From Candidatus Adiutrix sp. (GTDB lineage: Bacteria; Desulfobacterota; Desulfarculia; Adiutricales; Adiutricaceae): 6,802 bases of DNA. Made by a program: the position numbers and the translations under genes. The stretch is from contig JAISRV010000115.1 of assembly GCA_031273445.1 (NCBI GenBank), positions 1 to 6,802 of the forward strand. The letters are read 5' to 3'. Each line of letters opens with the position of its first letter. The stretch's first letter is position 1. Positions 1 through 5,350 of the stretch are shown here, piece after piece. Under the pieces are notes generated by a model, which did not search any database, was not told the origin of the DNA, and saw only the letters and a list, made by a program, of their open reading frames with translations.

Positions 1-2004
1 GGCCTTTTATTCTACGCCAAGGTCAACAATCGTCTGGGTTCGGTTATGGACGGTTCAAGCGTTCTGGATTCCGACCCGGAGGAAATCAAACGCAAAAGCA
101 GCATCAACGCCGCCTTTCACTCCATCCCCTGGAAAAAGCATCAGATAACCTTTATCGACACGTCCGGCGACGAAAATTTTCTCAATGACGCCAAAACAGT
201 TTTAAACGGGGTCGACGCGGTCGTGACGCTGGTCGACGCGGTGGACGGAGTCAAGGTCTCCACGGAAAAAACATGGGAATTTTCCAATAATTACAAGCTT
301 CCCCGCATGATCGTCATCAACAAGATGGATCGGGAGCGGGCCGACTTCTTCGGCGTCCTTGAAGACATAAACCAGTCGCTCGACACCGGCCCCAGAGCCA
401 TTCCCGTTTTTCTGCCCATAGGCGCCGAAGCGGAATTCAAAGGGCTGGTCAGTCTTCTGACCGGCCGCGCTTATTTGTACGGCGAAGGCGGCAAAGTCGC
501 CGAAGGCGAAGCCCCGGCCGACATGGCCGACCAGATCGCCGAATGGCGCGAAAAGATGGTTGAGGCCGTGGCCGAAGCCGACGATGTCCTGCTGGAAAAA
601 TTCCTGGAAGGCCAGGAAATCACCCCCGATGAGATCATGGAAGCCTATAAAGCCGAAATTCTGGCCTGTAAGCTCGCGCCGACGCTTCCGGCCGCCGGCC
701 TGAAAATGATAGGGCTTCAGAACATTCTGGACATGATCCTGAACCTGCCTTCCCCCCTGGACCGAGGCGCCCGGCCCGGCAAAAAAATGAATGGGGAGGC
801 CGACAGCCGCGAGCCCGACCCGGCCGCGCCCTTCAGCGCCCTGGTGCTTAAGACCGTGGTCGATCCTTTTGCCGGGCAGTTGACCATTTTCCGCATCGTC
901 TCCGGCGCCCTGACTCCGGACAGCGGCTTCTTTAACCCCAAACGCGACCAGAAGGAACGCTTCGGCCAGCTTCTGGCCCTGGAAGGCAAAAACCAGAAGG
1001 CGATAGAAGAAGCGGGCCCCGGCGACATCGTCGCCGTCTCCAAGCTCAAAAGCGCCCAGACGGGGGACACCCTGTGCGACGAAAACGCCCTCATCATCTT
1101 CCCCTCGCCCAAGCCGCTGGAGCCGGTGGTCAGCTTCGCGGTCGAAGCCAAAAACAAGGGCGACGAGGAAAAAGTTTTCGCGGCCATCAACAAAATGCTG
1201 GTCGAGGACGTGACGCTGAGGCTCACGCGCAACAACCAGACCAAAGAAATGATCCTGTCCGGCATGGGCCAGGTGCATATCGACGTCACCCTGGAAAAGC
1301 TGAAACGCAAATACGGCGTCGAAATGGTCTTAAAGGCCCCGAAGGTGGCCTACAAGGAAACCATCAAGGCTAAAGCGCTCAAGGTGCAGGGCAAATACAA
1401 AAAGCAGACCGGCGGCAAAGGTCAATACGGCGACGCGGTCATCGACCTTGAGCCGCTGCCCCGCGGCGAAGGTTTTGTTTTTGAAGACAGAATCGTCGGC
1501 GGCGTCATTCCCCGCCAGTTTATTCCGGCGGTGGAAAAAGGCATCGTCGAAGCCATGGCCAACGGCGTCATCAGCGGCAACCCCGTGGTGGACATAAAGG
1601 TCGGCCTCGTCTTCGGCAGCTACCACGACGTCGACTCTTCGGAAATGTCCTTTAAAATCGCCGGCTCCATGGCCTTCAAAAAGGCTTTCATGGAATGCAA
1701 GCCCACCATCCTGGAGCCGGTTATGCTGCTGACCGTCACCGTGCCGGACGAATTCATGGGCGACGTCATGGGCGACGTTTCCAGCCGCCGCGGCAAGCTC
1801 CTCGGCGCTGAGACCAAGGGCAAAAAACAGATCATCAAGGCCCATGTGCCCCAGGTCGAACTGCTGAGCTATGCGCCGACGCTGACCTCAATGACCGGCG
1901 GGCGCGGCGCCTTCTCCATCGAATTCGCGCGCTATGACGAAGCCCCGCCGCAAATTCGCGACAAAGTCGTCGCCGAATTCAAACCCAGGGACGAAGAGGC
2001 TTGA
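1..2004 (+). CDS. Elongation factor G-like translational GTPase (EF-G II / PRK12740-type), 5' end missing
   Basis: The frame is open from base 1 and ends at TGA 2002-2004, giving 667 residues. The family is about 690, so only the P-loop (G1) end is missing; ATG 46 is internal. The G domain runs to ~735, with switch II DTSGDENF (157-180) and NKMD (319-330). Domain II follows to ~1100, domain III has GMGQVHIDV (~1262-1288), domain IV has GGKGQYGD (1411-1434) and GSYHDVDSSE, and domain V has EFMGDVMGDVSSRRG. Classical EF-G has His after DTPG in switch II and His at the domain IV tip (QYGH). Both are Asp here, and the switch I RGITI motif reads RKSSI. These changes fit the divergent EF-G-like paralogues (sometimes called fusA2), not the main translocase. 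Its exact job is unsettled; some relatives bind ribosomes with weak or no ribosome-stimulated GTPase. The protein is cytosolic. A canonical fusA elsewhere in the genome is expected. Confidence 0.95.
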   Translation, partial: GLLFYAKVNNRLGSVMDGSSVLDSDPEEIKRKSSINAAFHSIPWKKHQITFIDTSGDENFLNDAKTVLNGVDAVVTLVDAVDGVKVSTEKTWEFSNNYKLPRMIVINKMDRERADFFGVLEDINQSLDTGPRAIPVFLPIGAEAEFKGLVSLLTGRAYLYGEGGKVAEGEAPADMADQIAEWREKMVEAVAEADDVLLEKFLEGQEITPDEIMEAYKAEILACKLAPTLPAAGLKMIGLQNILDMILNLPSPLDRGARPGKKMNGEADSREPDPAAPFSALVLKTVVDPFAGQLTIFRIVSGALTPDSGFFNPKRDQKERFGQLLALEGKNQKAIEEAGPGDIVAVSKLKSAQTGDTLCDENALIIFPSPKPLEPVVSFAVEAKNKGDEEKVFAAINKMLVEDVTLRLTRNNQTKEMILSGMGQVHIDVTLEKLKRKYGVEMVLKAPKVAYKETIKAKALKVQGKYKKQTGGKGQYGDAVIDLEPLPRGEGFVFEDRIVGGVIPRQFIPAVEKGIVEAMANGVISGNPVVDIKVGLVFGSYHDVDSSEMSFKIAGSMAFKKAFMECKPTILEPVMLLTVTVPDEFMGDVMGDVSSRRGKLLGAETKGKKQIIKAHVPQVELLSYAPTLTSMTGGRGAFSIEFARYDEAPPQIRDKVVAEFKPRDEEA

Positions 2005-2005
2005 A

Positions 2006-2025
2006 TTTTTGTCTCTTTTTGTCTC
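2006..2025. repeat. Perfect tandem 10-mer, two copies
   Basis: TTTTTGTCTC occurs twice back to back, starting one base after the EF-G-like stop codon. Its T-runs follow no clear hairpin, so it is not a convincing intrinsic terminator. It may be simple slippage. Confidence 0.7.
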
Positions 2026-2110
2026 ATCGCTCATTTGTTCCGTTCGTTACGCTCCGCCATTTCAGGGGCTGACAGACGGCGGTTCTCGACTGAGTCCTAT
2101 AAACTCGCTC

Positions 2111-2140
2111 GCCAGGCAAAAATCGCATTTTTTGCCTGGC
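2111..2140. repeat. Hairpin repeat, copy 1 (12-bp perfect stem, 6-nt loop)
   Basis: The arms are GCCAGGCAAAAA (2111-2122) and TTTTTGCCTGGC (2129-2140), with loop TCGCAT. A close relative lies at 5152-5181, and the two differ by a compensatory G-C to A-T change at the fifth base pair. Both are preceded on the plus strand by CTC. A GTCAGCC or GGCTGAC block and a CGCTCCG-containing block sit at a similar distance on one side of each hairpin. This looks like a dispersed intergenic palindromic element. The base of the stem is GC-rich and no U-tract follows, so a classical terminator role is doubtful. It could act as an RNA processing or stability hairpin at the 3' end of the EF-G-like transcript. 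Confidence 0.7.
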
Positions 2141-2182
2141 TACGACCCAAACAGCCAAGCCGGGCATTTACATTTAAAATTG

Positions 2183-2315
2183 CCTAAAGTTCAGGGCAAT
2201 CGCATGAAAATAGTAATATATTGAAATATCAAGATAATTTTTAAGGGCAGCAGTTTGCGAATATGTGCGATTTCACATAGTTACATTCTTTCAAGCGATG
2301 GCCCTGCCTAAAGTT
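2183..2315. mobile_element. MITE-like element: 115-bp insertion with 18-bp terminal inverted repeats and 9-bp target duplication
   Basis: CCTAAAGTT at 2183-2191 is repeated exactly at 2307-2315. Between the copies lies 2192-2306, whose ends are inverted repeats: CAGGGCAATCGCATGAAA on the left, and on the right (2289-2306) a sequence whose complement is CAGGGCCATCGCTTGAAA. They match at 16 of 18 positions. The interior is AT-rich (about 37% G+C by hand count, against the clearly GC-rich genes around it) and encodes nothing. Terminal repeats, flanking duplication and no coding capacity define a miniature inverted-repeat transposable element, mobilised in trans by a DDE transposase. A 9-bp duplication fits IS4-type or IS1-type elements; the parent family is inference. 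Removing the element plus one repeat rejoins a plausible upstream region of the BI-1 gene. The right end is about 20 bp from the -35 box of that gene. Confidence 0.85.
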
Positions 2316-2325
2316 TACTCCGACC

Positions 2326-2354
2326 TTGATTTTCCCGTTCAATGGAGTTATACT
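2326..2354 (+). promoter_or_regulatory. Sigma-70 promoter for the BI-1 family gene
   Basis: The -35 box TTGATT (2326-2331) and the -10 box TATACT (2349-2354) are 17 bp apart. Transcription would start near 2361, giving a ~60-nt leader. The hexamers and the bases just after the -10 closely match the minus-strand promoter at 6326-6354. Confidence 0.75.
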
Positions 2355-2420
2355 ATAAATGAAAGATTTATCGCCGAAATCATCCGCTGTCATAGTAGTC
2401 AGGTTCAGGAGTAAATAATA

Positions 2421-3152
2421 ATGCAGGACTTCACCAATTACAATCCCAATTCGAGCCAGGGCGCCCTGACCCGCGCCGCAAGTTCCGAGGCCCTTTTCTT
2501 TCAGCGCGTCTACTTGTGGATGTGCGGCGGGTTGGCGTTGACCGCGGTTGCGGCCTATGCTCTCATGCGCTCGCAGATCTGGCTCAATCTGTTGCAGGCT
2601 CATGTAAAGGGCGCCATGATCAGCGCCTTCGTAGTGGAACTGGGCCTCGTGATCTATTTGAGCGCCCGCATAAATAAACTGACCCCCGGCGCGGCCAAGG
2701 CGCTGTTTCTGGCTTATGCCGCCGTCAACGCCTGCACTTTTTCAGTGATCGGAATGATGTATTCCAGCACGATCATGTTTAAGGCTTTTATAAGCACCGC
2801 CGGCGTCTACGGAGCCATGGCCGTCTATGGCCTGACGACCAGGCGCTCCCTCCAGGGTCTGGGCAGCTTTTTGTTCATGGGGGTGGTCGGCCTCTTCATC
2901 GCCATCATCGTGAATGCCGCGTTCGTAGCCAGCAGCCGCCTGGATTTGGTCATCTGCGTCATCGGCGTTCTGATCTTCGCCGGGCTGACCGCTTATGATC
3001 ACCAGAAACTGCGCGTCATCTACGCGACCGGCCTTGACGGCAGCCGTGACGGCGAAAGCCGCGTCGTCGTCATGGGCGCTCTGAGCCTGTATCTTGATTT
3101 CATCAACATGTTCCTGTTTCTTCTGCGTCTTTTCGGCGCCAGCCGGGATTAG
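2421..3152 (+). CDS. Bax inhibitor-1 / YccA family seven-helix membrane protein
   Basis: 243 residues. ATG 2421 has AGGAG (2407-2411) nine bases upstream, which settles the start. Seven hydrophobic segments lie at about residues 30-49, 65-81, 91-112, 117-137, 146-170, 174-191 and 217-238. The family signatures AYDHQKL (191-197) and LSLYLDFINMFLFLLRLFG (221-239) are clear. Asp193 and Asp226 correspond to the buried aspartate pair that controls the pH-dependent calcium leak in Bacillus YetJ. The loop between them, with LDGSRDGES, is longer than in YetJ, as is common in proteobacterial members. The protein should sit in the inner membrane. In bacteria it is linked to ion leak or to membrane-protein quality control (YccA inhibits FtsH in E. 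coli); the role here is unproven. It has its own promoter and a downstream terminator, so it is probably monocistronic. Family assignment is firm. Confidence 0.95.
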   Translation: MQDFTNYNPNSSQGALTRAASSEALFFQRVYLWMCGGLALTAVAAYALMRSQIWLNLLQAHVKGAMISAFVVELGLVIYLSARINKLTPGAAKALFLAYAAVNACTFSVIGMMYSSTIMFKAFISTAGVYGAMAVYGLTTRRSLQGLGSFLFMGVVGLFIAIIVNAAFVASSRLDLVICVIGVLIFAGLTAYDHQKLRVIYATGLDGSRDGESRVVVMGALSLYLDFINMFLFLLRLFGASRD

Positions 3153-3200
3153 CCGGGGCCGGATGCTGAAATAACGATCGACAGGTTTAATCGCCCGGCC

Positions 3201-3237
3201 AAAACCGGCCGCCTCTCGCCAGGCAGCCGGTTTTTTT
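3201..3237 (+). terminator. Intrinsic terminator between convergent genes, probably bidirectional
   Basis: AAAACCGGC (3201-3209) pairs with GCCGGTTTT (3226-3234). Inside, GCC/GGC (3211-3213 with 3222-3224) continues the stem past one mismatch, and the loop is about 8 nt. Seven T's (3231-3237) follow on the plus strand, ending the BI-1 transcript. Read on the minus strand, the hairpin is followed by TTTT, so it may also end the CDF transcript. Confidence 0.85.
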
Positions 3238-3274
3238 ATGACCACCGGGCCAAGGCCGGCCGGCTCTGGGACTT

Positions 3275-4234
3275 TCAACGCCGGGGCTCCAGATGAAAGG
3301 ATATCTGCGAGTCAGGGAAGTGATCCCGGATGCTTTCGGCCACATGCTCGCCCATGGCGTGGGCCTCTTCCACGCTCATGGCCCCGTCAACGATCAACTC
3401 CATAAACACCAGGCGGCAGGAGCCTGAACGGCGCGTCTTAATGTCCCCGTAGCCCACTATGCAGGGGGCATACATTTCAATGTGCTTTTTGATCAGAATC
3501 AGTTCCTCCCGGCTGAGACTGCGATCCAAAAGATAGGAAACCGCCTCGCAGGTCAATTTAACGCCGGTCTTCAGAATCATAAGAGCCACCAGCCCGGCGC
3601 ACAGGGGGTCCAGGAAGTCAAGGCCGGTTTCCGGCGCTAACCGCCGCCCCAACATGATGAGGCCCAGGGCCGCAAAAACTCCCATAGAGGTATAGACGTC
3701 GGTGCGCAAATGCCAGGCGTCGGCGATCAGGGCCGCCGATTCCGTGCGGGCGCCCACCTGAAAGAGAAAACGTGAAACCAGGATGTTGACTATGGCCGAG
3801 GCCAGCATCACCAGAACGCCCCAGCCGAGGGCCGGCAAAAATTCCGGCGACGTAAAGCCTATGACGGCCTGCCGGATGATCAGCGCCCCGGCCGCCACGA
3901 TCAAAAGCCCTTCAAAGAGCGCGGCCAGATGCTCCGCCTTGCCGTGGCCGAAAGGGTGCCCGGCATCGGCCGGTCTTTCGGCCACCCTGACCGAAATATA
4001 GGCCATTATGGCGGCCGCCAGATCCATGCCTGAATGAACCGCCTCCGACACAATGGCCACAGAGCCGGTGAGAAGGCCCGCGACCAGCTTCAGGAGCGTG
4101 AGGCAGGTATTGGAAATGATTGAAATCATGGCCGCGCCGGACTTTTCAGGCCCGTGTTCAGCCGCCGAACCCTTAACCGGGTCTTCCGCGGCGGGGACGC
4201 CCGCGGCGAATTCGGATTCTGCTGTTTTTTCCAT
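3275..4234 (-). CDS. Cation diffusion facilitator (CDF) family divalent metal exporter, probably zinc
   Basis: 319 residues. The ATG has AAGGAG five bases upstream. A polar 34-residue N-terminal tail is followed by about six membrane helices between residues 36 and ~235, then a cytosolic C-terminal domain (~240-319) ending in HLEPRR. The metal site motifs are HSGMD (His67, Asp71) in helix 2 and HLRTD (His175, Asp179) in helix 5, an HD-HD quartet. E. coli YiiP/FieF has Asp at the first position (DD-HD); HD-HD is usual in zinc-selective CDF members. HPFGHGKAEHLAAL (93-106) is the conserved loop. Family members exchange cytosolic divalent metal for protons at the inner membrane as dimers. Zinc specificity is inference. 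The gene is preceded by a structured leader and two tandem promoter-like units, and it converges on the BI-1 gene. Confidence 0.95.
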   Translation of the reverse strand: MEKTAESEFAAGVPAAEDPVKGSAAEHGPEKSGAAMISIISNTCLTLLKLVAGLLTGSVAIVSEAVHSGMDLAAAIMAYISVRVAERPADAGHPFGHGKAEHLAALFEGLLIVAAGALIIRQAVIGFTSPEFLPALGWGVLVMLASAIVNILVSRFLFQVGARTESAALIADAWHLRTDVYTSMGVFAALGLIMLGRRLAPETGLDFLDPLCAGLVALMILKTGVKLTCEAVSYLLDRSLSREELILIKKHIEMYAPCIVGYGDIKTRRSGSCRLVFMELIVDGAMSVEEAHAMGEHVAESIRDHFPDSQISFHLEPRR

Positions 4235-4284
4235 GATCGCTCCTTTTGCTGCGATTGCGTCTACATTTCCGGCCCCTTAAACGA

Positions 4285-4310
4285 CCGAACCGCCCTTTGG
4301 GGCGGTTCGG
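4285..4310 (-). promoter_or_regulatory. Perfect 11-bp GC-rich hairpin in the leader of the CDF gene
   Basis: CCGAACCGCCC (4285-4295) and GGGCGGTTCGG (4300-4310) form an uninterrupted stem with a 4-nt loop. It lies 51 bases upstream of the CDF start codon. On the minus strand it is followed only by TCGTTTAAGG, a poor U-tract. It could end the upstream SPOR-gene transcript, attenuate CDF transcripts or stabilise their 5' end. No known metal riboswitch consensus was recognised. Confidence 0.6.
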
Positions 4311-4344
4311 GTTACGGCCGTCAGGCGGCGCGTCATAGTTTATA

Positions 4345-4374
4345 TTTATATCGCAGGCTACGGACAGCTCTCAA
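4345..4374 (-). promoter_or_regulatory. Putative proximal promoter of the CDF gene (duplicate copy)
   Basis: On the minus strand TTGAGA (plus 4369-4374) is followed after 18 bp by TATAAA (plus 4345-4350). A second TATAAA is directly adjacent (4339-4344). It is the diverged copy of the unit at 4416-4445. The predicted leader is about 100 nt. Confidence 0.5.
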
Positions 4375-4449
4375 GCCGTCGCCTTCGCCTGTGGTTAGAG
4401 CCAGGGCCGGGGATTATTATATCACAGACCGCGGACGACTCTCAAGCCG
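4347..4449. repeat. Imperfect direct duplication of a 32-nt unit (4347-4378 and 4418-4449)
   Basis: The two units match at 26 of 32 positions with an offset of 71 bases. All six differences are transitions (A/G or C/T). The 4418-4449 unit contains the last codons and stop of the SPOR gene. The 4347-4378 unit, read on the minus strand in another frame, gives GLRAVRSL, mirroring the true C-terminus GLRVVRGL. The unit carries a -35/-10 pair in both copies, and the differences fall in the spacer. Confidence 0.7.
4416..4445 (-). promoter_or_regulatory. Putative distal promoter of the CDF gene inside the 3' end of the SPOR gene
   Basis: On the minus strand TTGAGA (plus 4440-4445) is followed after 18 bp by a perfect TATAAT (plus 4416-4421). 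The TGA stop codon of the SPOR gene directly precedes it and supplies an extended -10 (TGn). The predicted leader to the CDF start is about 175 nt and includes the 4285-4310 hairpin. Confidence 0.55.
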
Positions 4450-5096
4450 GGCGTGGAAGCCGTGTAGGCTTCCGAAGCTTTTATGGCGCCGGCCCGGTCG
4501 TCAAACGGCCCCTGGGCGATAATCCAACGGCCGGAAAGCAGGCGCGGGAAGTTGTCCGTATCCATTATTTCCACACTAAGTCCCAGGTTGCGATATTTCG
4601 TCTTAAGGCGTTCGGCTTCGGCCCGCGCATTTCTGGGAATGGTGTGCAGCATAACCAGCCAGACCTGCACGTTTTCCACGGCCGCGGCCGTCGTCGTCGC
4701 CTCTACGCTGGTCGGCGTCGCCCCGGCGGCAGGGTTGTCGCCGGCGGCGGCTTCTTCTCCTGTCGGAGAGCCGGCCACGCTGGGCAGGGCTTCGCCGGCC
4801 GCGCCGCTTGAGGCTTCAACGTCCGCGGCGACGGCGATCTCCGGCGGGGCCGGGTCCTCGACATTCTGCTGGGCGGCGGCTTCGACGCCGGCGTCAAGCG
4901 CTTCTTTCAAAAGACCGGCCCGGTCGCTCGTCCAGAGCGCGGCGGCGGCCAAAGCCAGCCAGAAAAACAACGAAACGACCGCCGTGCCGGGGCCGCCGGA
5001 GGGTCGGGACCTGGCGCTTCGATATGATTTTTTTTTGTTCCTGACCAACAGTTTGACCAACAGACGACCGGGAAACAGAAAAATGGCTTTCAGCAT
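4422..5096 (-). CDS. Membrane-anchored protein with C-terminal SPOR-like domain
   Basis: 224 residues. The order is a basic cytosolic N-terminus (1-38, rich in Lys/Arg), one transmembrane helix (~39-55), a low-complexity Ala/Glu/Pro/Thr linker (~66-140), and a C-terminal domain (~143-224) beginning VQVWLVMLHT and containing SGRWIIAQGPFDDRAGAIKA. That spacing and the W-I-x-x-x-G-P-F core match SPOR-type domains, which bind denuded septal peptidoglycan; the match to the consensus is moderate. The topology puts the SPOR-like part in the periplasm, suggesting a cell-envelope or division-site role (inference). ATG 5096 is the only start after an in-frame stop 24 bases upstream, but its ribosome site (AGGG) is weak. 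A run of nine A's covers codons 21-23. The 3' end has been duplicated downstream and also carries a promoter-like element for the CDF gene. Confidence 0.8.
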   Translation of the reverse strand: MLKAIFLFPGRLLVKLLVRNKKKSYRSARSRPSGGPGTAVVSLFFWLALAAAALWTSDRAGLLKEALDAGVEAAAQQNVEDPAPPEIAVAADVEASSGAAGEALPSVAGSPTGEEAAAGDNPAAGATPTSVEATTTAAAVENVQVWLVMLHTIPRNARAEAERLKTKYRNLGLSVEIMDTDNFPRLLSGRWIIAQGPFDDRAGAIKASEAYTASTPGLRVVRGL

Positions 5097-5151
5097 GCTT
5101 GCCCTGCTCGTACGGCAATTTTAGCTTGGAGGTTTGTCGGGGCTGGCCCTC

Positions 5152-5181
5152 GCCAAGCAAAAAGCGCAATTTTTGCTTGGC
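5152..5181. repeat. Hairpin repeat, copy 2 (12-bp perfect stem, 6-nt loop)
   Basis: The arms are GCCAAGCAAAAA (5152-5163) and TTTTTGCTTGGC (5170-5181), with loop GCGCAA. It is related to the hairpin at 2111-2140. It lies in the predicted leader of the SPOR gene, 55 bases from the start codon. GTCAGCC (5204-5210) and a CGCTCCG-containing block lie on its right, mirroring the flank of copy 1 in the opposite orientation. Confidence 0.7.
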
Positions 5182-5313
5182 AAGCGTTTTGTCGGTCTCT
5201 GGGGTCAGCCGCTTCGCTCCGTACGCCTTATCGGGCCGATCTGCCATTTTTTAACAGCCGGCCCAAAATGAGAATTGCCGCCGTTCGTATTTCGTTAAAA
5301 GAACCCGCTCTTA

Positions 5314-5342
5314 ATTTTATGTTAAAATCGCCTTTTTTTCAA
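5314..5342 (-). promoter_or_regulatory. Sigma-70 promoter for the SPOR gene
   Basis: On the minus strand TTGAAA (plus 5337-5342) is followed after 17 bp by TAAAAT (plus 5314-5319). It begins just after the stop codon of the QueG-like gene. Transcription would start near 5307, giving a ~210-nt leader that includes the hairpin at 5152-5181. Apart from promoter and hairpin, 5097-5350 holds no gene I can support. Confidence 0.6.
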
Positions 5343-5350
5343 CTTTTCTC

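Noticed and set aside
202..1278. Long minus-strand open frame opposite the EF-G-like gene
   Set aside because: It is a shadow of a strongly conserved gene in GC-rich DNA, with no recognisable domain.
2262..2279. CRP-like site TATGTG-N6-CACATA
   Set aside because: TGTG and CACA are 6 nt apart, but CRP/FNR-type sites need 8 between these blocks. Kept only as a palindrome inside the mobile element.
2309..2340. Sigma-28 promoter suggested by TAAAGTTT
   Set aside because: No GCCGATAA-like -10 follows at about 11 bases, and TAAAGTT is mostly the target duplication.
2742..3278. 178-codon minus-strand frame opposite the BI-1 gene
   Set aside because: The plus strand has family signatures and a ribosome site; the minus product has no recognisable features.
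4235..4420. NiCo (czcD) or manganese (yybP-ykoY) riboswitch before the CDF gene
   Set aside because: Only a single strong hairpin is visible, with no conserved core of either riboswitch.
4483..5124. 213-codon plus-strand frame opposite the SPOR gene
   Set aside because: The minus frame has a membrane helix and a SPOR-like domain; the plus frame is low-complexity shadow.
4894..5247. Minus-strand frame through the hairpin repeat into the SPOR gene in another frame
   Set aside because: No ribosome site. Its N-terminal part is translated repeat DNA and the rest overlaps the SPOR gene out of frame.
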